From Bacillus sp. FJAT-52991 (lineage in GTDB: Bacteria > Bacillota > Bacilli > Bacillales > Domibacillaceae), in the NCBI RefSeq assembly GCF_037201805.1, contig NZ_CP147404.1, positions 2,318,001-2,382,000 of the forward strand: a stretch of 64,000 nucleotides of DNA, in the 5' to 3' direction. Of this stretch, positions 36,402 through 46,536 are shown piece after piece; position 1 is the first letter of the stretch; each line of letters starts with the position of its first letter. The notes beneath the pieces were generated by a model, which saw nothing but the letters and a program-made list of their open reading frames with translations, did not search any database and was not told where the DNA came from. The position numbers and the translations under genes are program-made.

Positions 36402-37190
36402 ACGGGACCCACCTTGCTCCACAAGATGTGTGAGCTTAGCGATATCATCTAGCCAAGAGACTGATCCGGAAGATTTTCCGTTGACTCCTTTAGCTAACGT
36501 GTTGCGCGGACGCAGTGTTGAACCGTTTGTTCCCACTCCGCCACCGCGGCTCATGATTTCCATCACTTGCTTGCGGTGCTCTGAAATGCCTTCGCGTGAA
36601 TCTTGTACAAACGGCATCACGTAACAGTTAAAATATGTCACGTCTGTAGCAGCACCTGCTCCATATAGAACTCGTCCGGCCGGAATGAAGTTCAATTGAA
36701 CAAGTTCTTGATAAAACTTCTCAAACCATTCTTTCCGCTTTTCTTCTGTTTTTTCAACGGAGGCAAGACCTGTCGCATTACGTTTTGCAATTTGCTCGTA
36801 GAAAATTTCTAGCGGCTTTTCAATCACATCAAGGGAACGGCAAATGATACCCGTTTCTTGTTCTTGTGGATCATCTAGTGCACTGCGGAATTCCTCATCG
36901 ACTAACACTTCTGCTTTCTTGTCCTGCCAGTCAATGCTCACAATGAACCCAACACCTCGAGCGGGAAATTTCGGATCTTCTTTAACAGTTAATACAACGA
37001 AATCGCCTTCTGTTAAGGTCACCTTTTCTGTGTCTTTAAATGAATAGCGGTCGATCATCACAAGGCGTGAAACCCCTTTATGCGTGACTTTCATTTCAGG
37101 GGTGACAGGATGAACCTGAGGGAAAACGCTAATGTCTTTATTCAGCCTATCAATGTTGATGGACATATTCTTTGCAGACGTAACAGACAT
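36402..37190 (-). CDS. nrdJ: B12-dependent ribonucleoside-diphosphate reductase, exon 1 (N-terminal part)
   Basis: This first exon has 263 codons and ends ...HLVEQGGSR. The ATG at 37190 follows AGGAG at 8 nt. It contains FIPAGRVLYGAGA, the cysteine-bearing FNCYVMPFVQDSREGI and GGGVGTNGSTLRPRNTLAKG of class II (adenosylcobalamin) ribonucleotide reductases. An in-frame TAA follows at the first intron codon, so unspliced transcripts would give a truncated protein. The full enzyme reduces ribonucleotides without oxygen dependence, given cobalamin. Confidence 0.95.
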
Positions 37191-37264
37191 ATCGACAACT
37201 CCTTTTTATACAATTTTTCTTGGTAGTTCTTACATTCTATACCCATATATTTTGATAAAAAAAC

Positions 37265-37296
37265 TAGAACAAACACAATATATTGTGTTTGTTCTA
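37265..37296. promoter_or_regulatory. Perfect palindrome containing an NrdR box upstream of nrdJ
   Basis: This 32-bp perfect palindrome is centred on acacaatatattgtgt (37273-37288), which matches the NrdR-box consensus ACACWATATATWGTGT. It lies about 75 nt upstream of the nrdJ start. NrdR represses ribonucleotide reductase genes in response to dATP/ATP. Usually two boxes occur in tandem; only a weak second candidate (actacatattgagt, about 37308-37321) is seen. Apart from this site the 296-nt intergenic region shows nothing I recognise. Confidence 0.82.
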
Positions 37297-37486
37297 TTGT
37301 TTACATTACTACATATTGAGTTAAAATCATTTTTTTGTCAAGCTACTAAACTGCTGTATTTGCCGGAAAAAGAGAGATTTCATCAGAAAAACAAATGCTA
37401 ATCCGGCTAAAAGAATAATTTTCAAGGTTGCATAAAAACAAAAATATTCTTTCTCACATAAACATAGGGACGAACGATAAAATAGC

Positions 37487-38323
37487 TTATCGTCTAAAGT
37501 TCCATTCATCTGACTCATAGCGCTCTTTTGCAATTTTTTCGATATAAGCTGCCTGTTCATCTGACAGTTCAAGCGGCTCTAACTCGATTTCTAGACCATC
37601 TTCAAAGCCTTGTTTAAAGGCATCACGAGCCATGTCTAATGTAATTCTTTTAGGGCTAATGTGATTGATCGCTACCGCTTTATTTTTAAATGCTTTTTGC
37701 ATTCTTTCTTTGACGCGTTCGTTTGGGTAGTTAAACAGACTAAATAGCTTTTCTTCATCAAGATCTAACAAGATGGAGCCATGCTGTAAAATCACACCCT
37801 TTTGCCTTGTTTGAGCACTTCCGGCAACTTTTCGCCCTTCCACCACAAGCTCATACCAGCTAGGCGCATCAAAACAGACGGAAGACCGCGGATTTTTCAA
37901 TGCACTTTTCTCCTCTTCCGTTTTAGGCACAGCAAAATATGCCTCTAAACCGAGGTGGTGAAATCCTTTTAAGATCCCTTCTGAAATGACACGATAGGCC
38001 TCCGTCACTCCCGTAGGCATGTTTGGATGTTCTTCAGATACAATGACACTGTACGTTAACTCGTGCTCGTGAAGAACGCCTCTGCCCCCTGTTGGACGAC
38101 GCACAAAACCAAGCCCATGTTTCTTGACCGCTTCCATATTGATTTCTTTTTCTGCTTTTTGAAAATAACCAATCGATAATGCAGCTGGCTCCCAACCATA
38201 AAAACGAATCACTGGTGGAATTTCCCCTTGGCTATGCCAATCTAGTAATGCTTCATCCATCGCCATATTATAACTAGCTGAACGATGGCCAGAGTCAATA
38301 AACTTCCATACTTCTTTTTTCAT
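37487..38323 (-). CDS. lipM: Octanoyl-[acyl carrier protein]:protein N-octanoyltransferase LipM
   Basis: This enzyme moves octanoate from ACP to GcvH to start lipoic acid synthesis. It has 278 residues of the LplA/LipB fold. It has [19 protein letters not shown] for acyl binding and [20 protein letters not shown] with the catalytic Cys at about residue 150, typical of LipM. Its proximity to the glycine cleavage genes fits the GcvH-dependent lipoylation route of Bacillus. Confidence 0.93.
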   Translation of the reverse strand: MKKEVWKFIDSGHRSASYNMAMDEALLDWHSQGEIPPVIRFYGWEPAALSIGYFQKAEKEINMEAVKKHGLGFVRRPTGGRGVLHEHELTYSVIVSEEHPNMPTGVTEAYRVISEGILKGFHHLGLEAYFAVPKTEEEKSALKNPRSSVCFDAPSWYELVVEGRKVAGSAQTRQKGVILQHGSILLDLDEEKLFSLFNYPNERVKERMQKAFKNKAVAINHISPKRITLDMARDAFKQGFEDGLEIELEPLELSDEQAAYIEKIAKERYESDEWNFRR

Positions 38324-38496
38324 GATCTATGCACGCCTTTTTCGTTTGTAAATTCCCTCATACAGTCTATCAAATACCGACTAAAAAACAAAGGCCTATT
38401 CAAAAATGAAACCATTGTTTTAATTTCTTTTGATTCTTAATTCAAGCACGTTTATAATAGATAATGGTGCAATTTTACTTGAAAGGGGTGTATACG

Positions 38497-38871
38497 TTGC
38501 TGTATACCATTGTTGCCATTTTAGGCGCCATTATTTTGTACACTTTATATATGTATTTTTCCCAGAAAAAAGCGGTCACACCACTTTCACAGGAAGAGTT
38601 CATTAAAGGTTATCGTAAAGCTCAGTTAATTGATGTGCGCGAGTCGAACGAATTTGAAGCGGGCCATATTTTAGGTGCTCGAAATATTCCGGTGAGCCAA
38701 TTAAAAACACGCATGAAGGAAATCCGTCCTGACAAACCAGTTTATCTTTACTGCCAAAGCGGAATTCGAAGTGGCCGAGCTGCCTTGATATTACATAAAA
38801 AAGGCTATCAAGATATTAGCCATCTTGAAGGCGGCTTCAAGAAATGGACTGGAAAAGTAAAGGTCAAATAA
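38497..38871 (+). CDS. yqhL: Rhodanese-like membrane protein YqhL
   Basis: This 124-residue protein has one N-terminal membrane helix (LYTIVAILGAIILYTLYMYF) and a cytosolic rhodanese domain. The active-site loop is YCQSGIRSGRAA, with the catalytic Cys. The TTG at 38497 follows AAAGGGG at 8 nt and is preferred to upstream in-frame codons. Position beside lipM and gcvPB matches yqhL. The sulfur substrate is unknown. Confidence 0.88.
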   Translation: MLYTIVAILGAIILYTLYMYFSQKKAVTPLSQEEFIKGYRKAQLIDVRESNEFEAGHILGARNIPVSQLKTRMKEIRPDKPVYLYCQSGIRSGRAALILHKKGYQDISHLEGGFKKWTGKVKVK

Positions 38872-38897
38872 AAAACTGCCCACGCGAGGCAGTTTTT
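38871..38897. terminator. Bidirectional terminator between yqhL and gcvPB
   Basis: Perfect stem aaaaactgcc / ggcagttttt with a 7-nt loop, flanked by A and T runs on both sides. Confidence 0.93.
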
Positions 38898-38905
38898 TAT
38901 TATGA

Positions 38906-40378
38906 TTAAGCGTTTTGCAGCGGTCTTTCGTAGCGAAGGATCGGCTTGCGTGCGGCTGTTGTTTCATCTAGACGGCCAACCACTGTCGTATGAGGGGCTT
39001 CTTGAACCACTTCTGGATTCTCTTCCGCTTCTTTCGCAATTTGAATCATCGCATCAATAAAGGCATCCAACGTTTCCTTTGACTCTGTTTCCGTTGGCTC
39101 AATCATGATGCATTCCTCTACATTTAATGGGAAGTAGGTGGTTGGCGGATGATAACCGAAGTCAAGCAGACGCTTCGCAATATCCAATGTGCGTACACCA
39201 AGCTTTTTCTGGCGTTTTCCGCTTAATACAAACTCGTGCTTACAATGACGGTCAAACGGCAGATCAAAATGCTGAGCTAAGCGACGCATCATATAGTTAG
39301 CATTTAATACAGCGTATTCCGTTACCGCTTTTAATCCGTCCGGCCCCATAGAACGAATATACGTATACGCTCGAACATTGATACCGAAGTTTCCATAATA
39401 AGGCTTCACGCGGCCAATTGCTTGTGGACGATCATAATCGAATCGGTACGTCTCCCCTTCTTTAACAAGCACAGGCTTTGGCAAGAACGGGATTAAATCT
39501 GCCTTCACTCCGACAGGGCCTGAACCTGGTCCGCCGCCGCCATGAGGACCCGTAAATGTTTTATGAAGATTTAAATGAACAACATCAAAGCCCATGTCTC
39601 CAGGACGAGCCTTCGATAAAACAGCATTTAAATTCGCTCCGTCATAATAGACTTTTCCGCCCACACTATGAATAATTTCAGCCATCTCTAAAATATTTTC
39701 TTCAAATAATCCGAGAGTATTAGGATTCGTTAACATTAAAGCAGCTGTCGTTTCATCGACGACACGTTTTAAATCTTCTATATCTACTAACCCGTCATCA
39801 CCTGATTTAACAGTGATCGTTTCAAATCCAGCCACCGTCGCAGACGCCGGGTTCGTTCCATGAGCAGAATCCGGAACAATCACTTTTGTTCGGTTGAAGT
39901 CGCCATTCGCTTCATGGAATGCACGAATCAGCATCAGCCCCGTCCACTCACCTTGCGCTCCTGCCGCTGGCTGCAATGTAACTTCATCCATCCCCGTGAT
40001 TTCTTTCAAGTGCTCTTGAAGATCATACATTAACTCAAGTGCCCCTTGAACAGTCTCTTCTTGTTGAAGCGGGTGAATATGAGCAAAGCCCTCAAAACGA
40101 GCCACATCTTCATTAATTTTCGGATTGTACTTCATCGTACAAGAACCAAGCGGGTAAAACCCTGAATCTACTCCGTGGTTTCTTTTAGATAGCGCTGTAT
40201 AATGACGCATAATATCAAGCTCTGATACTTCAGGTAGCTCCGGCTCTTCCTCGCGCAAAAAACCAGCAGGTAACAGATTGGATACATCTTGTTCAGGAAC
40301 ATCTAGCTCTGGCAAACTATAGCCAATCCGGCCCGGTTGAGACATTTCAAAAATGAGTAATTGGTCGTTGTTATTCAT
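38906..40378 (-). CDS. gcvPB: Glycine dehydrogenase (decarboxylating) subunit 2
   Basis: This is the PLP-binding half of the split P-protein of the glycine cleavage system. It has 490 residues from the ATG at 40378, which follows GGGGGA. The PLP lysine lies in [20 protein letters not shown], and [15 protein letters not shown] is also conserved. It overlaps gcvPA by 8 nt. With GcvPA, GcvT, lipoyl-GcvH and LpdA it breaks glycine down to CO2, NH3 and methylene-THF. Confidence 0.96.
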   Translation of the reverse strand: MNNNDQLLIFEMSQPGRIGYSLPELDVPEQDVSNLLPAGFLREEEPELPEVSELDIMRHYTALSKRNHGVDSGFYPLGSCTMKYNPKINEDVARFEGFAHIHPLQQEETVQGALELMYDLQEHLKEITGMDEVTLQPAAGAQGEWTGLMLIRAFHEANGDFNRTKVIVPDSAHGTNPASATVAGFETITVKSGDDGLVDIEDLKRVVDETTAALMLTNPNTLGLFEENILEMAEIIHSVGGKVYYDGANLNAVLSKARPGDMGFDVVHLNLHKTFTGPHGGGGPGSGPVGVKADLIPFLPKPVLVKEGETYRFDYDRPQAIGRVKPYYGNFGINVRAYTYIRSMGPDGLKAVTEYAVLNANYMMRRLAQHFDLPFDRHCKHEFVLSGKRQKKLGVRTLDIAKRLLDFGYHPPTTYFPLNVEECIMIEPTETESKETLDAFIDAMIQIAKEAEENPEVVQEAPHTTVVGRLDETTAARKPILRYERPLQNA

Positions 40379-41720
40379 GAATATCCCCCAATTCTTTCGC
40401 AAGTAATTCGATTTCTTCTCTTGTACGCAATTCTGTTACAGCAATCAGCATGCAATTTTTAAGACCTGGATAAGTTAAGCTAAGGTCATATCCGCCAATG
40501 ATTCCTTTTTCGAATAATCGTTGATTTACTTCTTTAATTGGTTGATGTAAACGAACGACAAACTCGTTAAAAATCGGTGCAGTGAAAACAATCTCTACTC
40601 CATGTTGTCTTAATGTTTCCTTCGCAAAATTAGCTTTTTGCAGATTTTGCAGCGCAATGTCTTTGATTCCCTTTTTTCCTAAAGCTGTCATTGCCACACT
40701 CGCCGCTAGGGCATTTAACGCCTGATTGGAACAAATATTAGAAGTCGCCTTGTCACGGCGAATATGCTGCTCACGCGCTTGTAATGTTAATACAAACCCT
40801 CTACGACCTTCGTCGTCATGTGTTTGACCTACTAGACGCCCAGGCACTTTGCGCATCAGTTTTTTCGTCACAGCAAAATAACCGCAGTGCGGTCCGCCAA
40901 AGCTTGCCGGGATACCAAATGGTTGAGCATCACCAATGACAATATCAGCACCAAACTTTCCAGGAGGTGTCAATGCACCAAGTGAAAGTGGGTTAGCAGA
41001 GACTACAAATAACGCTTTATGCTGATGAGCGACTTTCTCTACGTCAGGTAAGGATTCAATCGCTCCAAAAAAGTTCGGATATTGAACAATCACAGCGGCT
41101 GTTTCATCATCAACAAGAGCATTTAATTGATCGATATCTGTTACTCCATCTTTATGAGGAATTTCCACCACTTCAATGTTCTGGCCTTTCGCATACGTTT
41201 TCAACACGTCGCGAGATTCTGGATGAACGGTTTCTGATACAAGCACTTTCTTTCTTTTTGTTTGTCCTGCACTCAGCATCGCCGCTTCTGCTAACGCGGT
41301 TCCACCATCGTACATCGAAGAGTTGGCCACATCCATACCCGTTAATTCACAAATCATCGTTTGAAACTCAAAGATTGCCTGTAACTCCCCTTGAGAGATT
41401 TCTGGCTGGTATGGTGTATACGCTGTGTAAAATTCTGAACGTGAAATGACATGATCAACAATCGATGGAGCGTAATGATCATATACACCTGCTCCTAAAA
41501 AAGAAGTGTATTGTTTAGCGTGAGCGTTTTTCGCAGCAAGCGTGCTCAATTCTTTTTTCAAAGCAGGTTCCGCTTTTGCCTTTTTAATATTGTATAACCC
41601 TTGAAAGCGCACTTCCTCTGGAATATCTTCAAATAATTCATCAATTGCTTTAATGCCAATCGCTGAAAGCATTTCCTTTTGATCGGCCTCTGTCATTGGT
41701 AAGTAACGATGCTTCATCAT
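40371..41720 (-). CDS. gcvPA: Glycine dehydrogenase (decarboxylating) subunit 1
   Basis: This is the N-terminal half of the split P-protein, 449 residues, lacking the PLP lysine. It carries [34 protein letters not shown] and [20 protein letters not shown]. Two adjacent ATG codons (41720 and 41717) follow GGGG; either may start. It lies 21 nt after gcvT and overlaps gcvPB, giving the order gcvT-gcvPA-gcvPB. Confidence 0.96.
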   Translation of the reverse strand: MMKHRYLPMTEADQKEMLSAIGIKAIDELFEDIPEEVRFQGLYNIKKAKAEPALKKELSTLAAKNAHAKQYTSFLGAGVYDHYAPSIVDHVISRSEFYTAYTPYQPEISQGELQAIFEFQTMICELTGMDVANSSMYDGGTALAEAAMLSAGQTKRKKVLVSETVHPESRDVLKTYAKGQNIEVVEIPHKDGVTDIDQLNALVDDETAAVIVQYPNFFGAIESLPDVEKVAHQHKALFVVSANPLSLGALTPPGKFGADIVIGDAQPFGIPASFGGPHCGYFAVTKKLMRKVPGRLVGQTHDDEGRRGFVLTLQAREQHIRRDKATSNICSNQALNALAASVAMTALGKKGIKDIALQNLQKANFAKETLRQHGVEIVFTAPIFNEFVVRLHQPIKEVNQRLFEKGIIGGYDLSLTYPGLKNCMLIAVTELRTREEIELLAKELGDIHE

Positions 41721-41741
41721 TTCATCCCCTCTCCTATCCTC

Positions 41742-42845
41742 TTAGTTTGAACGTTTATAAAATGGTGTCTTGACTATTTTGGCTGCTAGTTTTTTGCCGC
41801 GAATTTCGACAAACACTTCTGTATCCATAGATATATGTTCAGCTTTCAATAAAGCAAGCCCAATATTTTTCTTTAATGTTGGTGATTGTGTACCTGTTGT
41901 CACGAATCCAAGTTCTTCTCCACTGCTAGCGTACACAGGATAGCCATGACGAGGAATACCGCGGTCAATCATTTCAAGACCGACTAGCTTTCTTGCTGGA
42001 CCATTTTCTTTTTGAGCAGTTAATGCTTCAATGCCAATAAAGAAATCCTTGTTTGTTTTCACAGCAAAACCAAGATTCGCTTCAATTGGTGAAATGTCTT
42101 TCGATAACTCCTGTCCGTATAACGCGAGATTTACTTCAAAACGAAGCGTATCACGGGCACCTAATCCACAAGGTCGCACGCCTTCTTCTTCTCCAGCTGC
42201 CAGAATGTCTTGCCACAGTTTAGTGGCATCAGAGCTTTGGCAATAAATTTCAAAACCATCTTCCCCAGTGTAGCCTGTGCGTGAAACAAGTGCCGGCACC
42301 CCTGCCACATGAACACCTTGACGGAATTTGAAAAATTTAATTTCACTTAAATCAGTTTCTTTCACAAGTTTTTGAAGCACTTTTTCCGTTAAAGGACCTT
42401 GAAGAGCAAGCTGCGCCCAATCATTGGACACATTTTCAAGTTGAACCTCTCCTTCTTCGTGTTGCTTTAACCAATCAAAATCTTTTTCTGTATTGGCGGC
42501 ATTCACTACTAGCAAGTAGTCCTCTTCAGCTAGCATATATATAAGTAAATCATCTACTGTTCCACCATTCTCATAGCACATCGCTGTGTAAATGGCACCA
42601 TTAGGCTTCAATTTTGAAAGATCATTCGTCATCATTTTTTGAAGATACGTGAATGCATCTTTTCCTTTGACTGTGATCTCACCCATATGCGACACATCAA
42701 ATAGCCCTGCTTTTGTTCGGACTGCTTCATGCTCTTCCTTAATACTTGAAAACTGAACAGGAAGCTCCCATCCACCAAAATCGATCGTTTTTCCACCATA
42801 CTGCTTGTATGATTCGAATAGTGGCGTACGTTTTAAGTCTCCCAT
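41742..42845 (-). CDS. gcvT: Glycine cleavage system aminomethyltransferase (T protein)
   Basis: GcvT transfers the methylene group from the lipoyl arm of GcvH to tetrahydrofolate and releases ammonia. It has 367 residues from the ATG at 42845, preceded by AAGGGGGAAGG. Landmarks are [29 protein letters not shown] with the conserved Asp, and [14 protein letters not shown]. It is the first gene behind the glycine riboswitch. Confidence 0.96.
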   Translation of the reverse strand: MGDLKRTPLFESYKQYGGKTIDFGGWELPVQFSSIKEEHEAVRTKAGLFDVSHMGEITVKGKDAFTYLQKMMTNDLSKLKPNGAIYTAMCYENGGTVDDLLIYMLAEEDYLLVVNAANTEKDFDWLKQHEEGEVQLENVSNDWAQLALQGPLTEKVLQKLVKETDLSEIKFFKFRQGVHVAGVPALVSRTGYTGEDGFEIYCQSSDATKLWQDILAAGEEEGVRPCGLGARDTLRFEVNLALYGQELSKDISPIEANLGFAVKTNKDFFIGIEALTAQKENGPARKLVGLEMIDRGIPRHGYPVYASSGEELGFVTTGTQSPTLKKNIGLALLKAEHISMDTEVFVEIRGKKLAAKIVKTPFYKRSN

Positions 42846-42920
42846 TAACCTTCCCCCTTGATTATTGATTTTCGTGTGACATCCAACGCTGTTTCCATCC
42901 TTCACTTAGGAACTTCCATT

Positions 42921-42962
42921 AAAAAAGGACAGAGAACAGCTTATAAAAGTTGTTCTCTGTCC
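42921..42962 (-). terminator. Riboswitch-controlled terminator (expression platform) of gcvT
   Basis: Perfect 12-bp stem GGACAGAGAACA / TGTTCTCTGTCC followed on the minus strand by TTTTTT. The 5' arm overlaps the 3' strand of the second glycine aptamer (CAAGGACAGAG), so ligand binding and terminator formation are mutually exclusive. Confidence 0.92.
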
Positions 42963-43121
42963 TTGAACCTGAAAGTTTACCCTGACTGAACAGGCTGTCT
43001 TCTTTGGTGGTTTCGTTAACGAAACGCTCTCCAGAGGTGCGTCCAGCAAGAGTTCTTTTGCCTGAGAGATTCACAAATTACTTGTTTGCTCCTTCGGCGC
43101 CGCATAAACAGTCTCTCCCCT
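42954..43121 (-). ncRNA. Tandem glycine riboswitch
   Basis: Reading the minus strand, aptamer 1 begins GGGGAGAGACTG and contains GCGCCGAAGGAGCAAAC, AATCTCTCAGGCAAAAGA, and CTCTGGAGAG. Aptamer 2 has ACCACCAAAGAAGACAGCC, then AACTTTCAGG and TTCAAGGACAGAG. The order closely follows the gcvT leader of B. subtilis. High glycine should stabilise aptamer 2 and prevent the terminator, switching on gcvT-gcvPA-gcvPB. The remainder of the 442-nt interval (43122-43287) contains the divergent promoters, which I could not assign confidently. Confidence 0.95.
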
Positions 43122-43287
43122 TGCCTTCATTCGCAATATTAAATTGAAAAATGGGCATACTATGAACATCCGCATATAAAAAACGACTATCGTTCGGTTT
43201 TTGCGAAATGACATAATATTTTGTTCCCTTACATCCTACCATTAACAATGAGGTTTTCGCAATCATTTTTATAAAGGAGTTTTGCAC

Positions 43288-44988
43288 ATGAGTGTAGATA
43301 TATTGTTTAATGAAGCTTGGGGAGAAGAACTTGAGAAAAGATTCAATCAAGATGGTCCATGGGGAAATTGGCCACTCTTTCAATCCGCAATCAAAATGGA
43401 AACACGAATGTTAATTGCTAATTTCGAAGGATTGTTAGCCCCTAATTTTTTACCCGACCTCGCTCCTTTGCCTCATCAGCTAGAAACTGCTAGAAAGGTT
43501 ATTGAAGAAATGAATGGGAAAGCTATTTTAGCAGATGAAGTTGGTCTTGGAAAAACGATTGAAGCGGGACTAATCCTTAAAGAATATTTAATTCGTGGAT
43601 TGGTAAAGAAAGTATTAATTTTAACCCCCGCTTCTCTTGTCTCACAATGGGCAAATGAAATGAATCAAAAATTCTATATCCCTGCGATCGCTCAAAAGAA
43701 ATCCTATGCTTGGGATCAATGCGATATTGTCATTTCCTCGATTGATATGGCCAAAAGGAGTCCTCATCAAGAAAAAATTTATGAACAAGAATATGATTTA
43801 GTGATTATTGACGAGGCACATAAACTAAAAAACCATAAAACAAAAAACTATCAATTTGTACGGCATTTAAAAAAGAAGTTTTGTTTGCTGTTAACGGCTA
43901 CACCGATCCAAAACCGCCTAGATGAAATGTTTCACCTCGTTTCTCTATTAAAGCCTGGACATTTAGGAAACGAAACGCAGTTTAGTGAACAATTTAAAAA
44001 AGGGGATCGCCAAGTGCAGAACCATCAACATTTAATGAAATTGATGGATAAAGTGATGGTTCGTCATCGAAGGCAAGATACAGGGGTGGAATGGACAGCA
44101 AGAAATGTCGAGAACATTCAAATTGAGTTTAATCAACATGAGCGTGCCCTTTATGAAGCCCTTGAGCATTTTATCCGCGAACAGCCCGAACAAATGGGAA
44201 GCTCGTTCTCTTTACTGACTTTGCAACGGGAAGCCTGCAGTAGTAAAGAAGCTGTGTTTTATACATTAAAAAACATGGCGAAACAATGGGGAGAACCTTC
44301 CGAACAACTACCTGAGAGCTTCGATAAGGTTCTATCCTGTATTGAAGCTGTACCTGAAAATTCAAAAGCACAAAAAGCATTGGAACTGGTTCAATCCATC
44401 AATGATAAAGTGATCATTTTCACCGAATACCGAGCCACTCAACTTTATTTACAGTGGTTTTTTAAACAACACGGTATTAGTTCGGTTCCTTTTCGCGGCG
44501 GTTTTAAACGTGGAAAAAAGGATTGGATGAAGGAGTTATTCAAAAATCATGCTCAAGTATTAATTGCGACAGAGGCCGGTGGAGAAGGTCTGAATTTGCA
44601 GTTTTGTCATCACCTTATTAATTTTGATCTTCCATGGAATCCCATGAGACTTGAACAAAGAATTGGCCGTATTCATCGCTTTGGTCAAACAAAGGATGTC
44701 CATATATACAATTTTTCCATTAAAGATACAATTGAGGATCGCATTTTGCAGCTATTATATGAGAAAATCCACTTATTTGAGCAAGCCATCGGAGAGCTAG
44801 ATGATATATTAACAAAAATGGAGATCCCTAATATGCAAGAGCATTTGACAGATATTTTCCAACATTCAAAAACCGAAGGAGAATTGCAAATCAAAATAAA
44901 AAATTTCGAAGCAGCTTTTGAGCTTGCCGATGAGTGGAAAAAGGAGGAAGACACTCTTGCAAACAAACGAAATTCATCAATTTCTTGA
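43288..44988 (+). CDS. yqhH: SNF2-family DEAD/DEAH-box helicase YqhH
   Basis: This 566-residue SWI2/SNF2-type ATPase has LADEVGLGKTIEAGLILKE as Walker A, DLVIIDEAHKLKN as motif II and LTATPIQNRLDEMFHLVSL as motif III. The C-terminal RecA domain carries ATEAGGEGLNLQFCHHLINF and QRIGRIHRFGQ (motif VI). The ATG at 43288 follows AAAGGAG at 8 nt. It is transcribed divergently from the glycine cleavage operon. A function in remodelling protein-nucleic acid complexes is inferred from the family. Confidence 0.93.
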   Translation: MSVDILFNEAWGEELEKRFNQDGPWGNWPLFQSAIKMETRMLIANFEGLLAPNFLPDLAPLPHQLETARKVIEEMNGKAILADEVGLGKTIEAGLILKEYLIRGLVKKVLILTPASLVSQWANEMNQKFYIPAIAQKKSYAWDQCDIVISSIDMAKRSPHQEKIYEQEYDLVIIDEAHKLKNHKTKNYQFVRHLKKKFCLLLTATPIQNRLDEMFHLVSLLKPGHLGNETQFSEQFKKGDRQVQNHQHLMKLMDKVMVRHRRQDTGVEWTARNVENIQIEFNQHERALYEALEHFIREQPEQMGSSFSLLTLQREACSSKEAVFYTLKNMAKQWGEPSEQLPESFDKVLSCIEAVPENSKAQKALELVQSINDKVIIFTEYRATQLYLQWFFKQHGISSVPFRGGFKRGKKDWMKELFKNHAQVLIATEAGGEGLNLQFCHHLINFDLPWNPMRLEQRIGRIHRFGQTKDVHIYNFSIKDTIEDRILQLLYEKIHLFEQAIGELDDILTKMEIPNMQEHLTDIFQHSKTEGELQIKIKNFEAAFELADEWKKEEDTLANKRNSSIS

Positions 44989-45751
44989 ACAATACTTTAC
45001 AATGGCAGAATGTTCCGTTATGGAGCAAACCTCTTGTTCACTGACTGTTAAGCTAACACCTGAAATGGATAAGGAACTAATGAACCGTCCTTTTTACTGG
45101 CACTACATTGAGAAGACAGGATTGGTCGGCGAACCGCTTTCATTAACGCTCATTACCAATCAGAAAGAAGCTCAAGGTCAATTAAAAGGGGAAGTTGTTC
45201 ATTTCGGAGCTCCACGGCTACAGCAAATTTTTCAATCAGCTAAACAACATGCTGGCTTTATCCGCCTTTATGAACAACCACAAACCTTAAATCGGCAACA
45301 AGCGCTCCACCCTTGGCTATTAACGAATGTGAAAGTATCATATGAGGCTGATCGCAAGAAAGAACAGTTTCATTCATTCGGGCTAAATTTGATCAATGGG
45401 CAAATTCAAGAACAGTTCATGCACACACTTGAAAGAAAATCACTCTCAGGGAAAATCCCTGATTTCTCTTTTACCATTGCACCTTTAATCAAACCATTAA
45501 GCGGCGTTCGACGAATTAACCAATTTTTGGAACAAAGATTACAAAACGAAGATCAACAATGGGCGAAGCAAGCGATAAGAAGATGGGAAGAGGACCTGTC
45601 CTTGTTGAATTCTTTTTATGAAGAAGAGGAGGAGGAACCAGAAGCTTTCTTTCTCGAAAAAGCGGCATTAAAAAAACGATATGAACCGAAAATTAAAGTA
45701 GATATTGTAAATGGCGGAATCATCTATTTGACCCCGCCAAATGGTTTATAG
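44957..45751 (+). CDS. yqhG: Conserved protein YqhG
   Basis: This 264-residue soluble protein matches B. subtilis YqhG, with LTPEMDKELMNRPFYWHYIE near residue 40 and an acidic stretch EEEEEEPEAFF near the C-terminus. The TTG at 44957 has AAAGGAGG 9 nt upstream and lies within the last 32 nt of yqhH, so the two are coupled. No catalytic motif is evident. It is probably a partner of the YqhH helicase. Confidence 0.88.
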   Translation: MQTNEIHQFLEQYFTMAECSVMEQTSCSLTVKLTPEMDKELMNRPFYWHYIEKTGLVGEPLSLTLITNQKEAQGQLKGEVVHFGAPRLQQIFQSAKQHAGFIRLYEQPQTLNRQQALHPWLLTNVKVSYEADRKKEQFHSFGLNLINGQIQEQFMHTLERKSLSGKIPDFSFTIAPLIKPLSGVRRINQFLEQRLQNEDQQWAKQAIRRWEEDLSLLNSFYEEEEEEPEAFFLEKAALKKRYEPKIKVDIVNGGIIYLTPPNGL

Positions 45752-45762
45752 AACGTTTACGA

Positions 45763-45942
45763 CTATGAACTTTTTCGAAAAAGCTGGCGGAGAGCCCAAG
45801 GTAAGACACCAAACCACCTAGACGAAAAGGCTGGTCGCTCCGTTTTTCTCCGCTGCCGCTTTTGTTTTCTTTCTTCTTTTGGTTCATTTAAATAAGAGAG
45901 AACTCTGTGAGTCAAATAGCGAATAAATTCATAGATAGACAA
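45763..45942 (-). CDS. yqzE: Small basic protein YqzE
   Basis: This 59-residue protein begins MSIYEFIRYLTHRVLSYLNE, continues PKEERKQKRQRRKTER and ends RWFGVLPWALRQLFRKSS, the pattern of the YqzE family found at the end of comG operons in Bacillus. The TTG start at 45942 follows AGGAGGTGTTAG. It is 14 nt after the aroK stop. Its function is unknown. The sinI-sinR-tasA-sipW-tapA genes that lie between yqhG and yqzE in B. subtilis are absent. Confidence 0.88.
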   Translation of the reverse strand: MSIYEFIRYLTHRVLSYLNEPKEERKQKRQRRKTERPAFSSRWFGVLPWALRQLFRKSS

Positions 45943-45956
45943 ACTAACACCTCCTA

Positions 45957-46487
45957 TTAGACGGTGTTAGTTTCTCCGTTTCTTTCGAGCTTTAAACGTT
46001 GAATCACTTCTTCCGCTACTTGTTCGGCTGTTTGATTCGTCGTATGAATGATGAAATCAGCTGCTTCCTTGTACAGCGGCAACCGTTTTTCGTATAACTG
46101 TTGAATACGAGATTGTTCTTGATTTTGAATGAGCGGTCGACTAGTATCATCTTTGAGCCGATCAAATATGACAGCTAAATCCGCTTCTAAAAAAATGACG
46201 GACCCATGTTGCTTCATCAACTGACGGTTTTTTTCTTTCATAATAATCCCACCGCCCGTTGTGACGAGTTTCCTTTCGTTTGTGCAGAGCTTTTGAAGGA
46301 CGGCTGTTTCTGCCTCTCGAAAATATGCTTCCCCTTTATGACGAAAAATCTCGGAAATAGCTGTTCCTTCCTGCTGTTCGATATAAACATCTGTATCGAT
46401 GACTGGAACATGTAACTGAGCAGCTAATAGTTTGCCAATGGTCGTTTTACCAGCTCCCATGAATCCAGTAATAAAAATCGTCGTCAT
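45957..46487 (-). CDS. aroK: Shikimate kinase
   Basis: This 176-residue P-loop kinase phosphorylates shikimate in aromatic amino acid synthesis. Walker A is GFMGAGKTT at residues 8-16, the shikimate-binding Asp lies in DTDVYIEQQEG, and the TTGGGI motif and lid RPLIQNQEQSRIQQLYEKR are present. It lies downstream of comGG by 49 nt and upstream of yqzE. Confidence 0.95.
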   Translation of the reverse strand: MTTIFITGFMGAGKTTIGKLLAAQLHVPVIDTDVYIEQQEGTAISEIFRHKGEAYFREAETAVLQKLCTNERKLVTTGGGIIMKEKNRQLMKQHGSVIFLEADLAVIFDRLKDDTSRPLIQNQEQSRIQQLYEKRLPLYKEAADFIIHTTNQTAEQVAEEVIQRLKLERNGETNTV

Positions 46488-46536
46488 CTCGCACCTCCTC
46501 CTACCTAATATTTCTATTATATCGAGTGCTTTGCCG

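Noticed and set aside
33089..37190. nrdJ as a frameshifted or fragmented pseudogene
   Set aside because: The breaks coincide with two complete group I introns. Joining the three exons at U|intron-G| borders restores the reading frame and the conserved protein sequence exactly.
37327..37572. 81-codon open frame overlapping the end of lipM
   Set aside because: It is in another frame across the lipM stop and intergenic region, without a ribosome-binding site.
42954..43050. Second glycine aptamer looked degenerate (ACCACCAAAGAAGAC instead of GCCGAAGG)
   Set aside because: The same pattern is present in the B. subtilis gcvT leader as I recall it, so it is the normal form.
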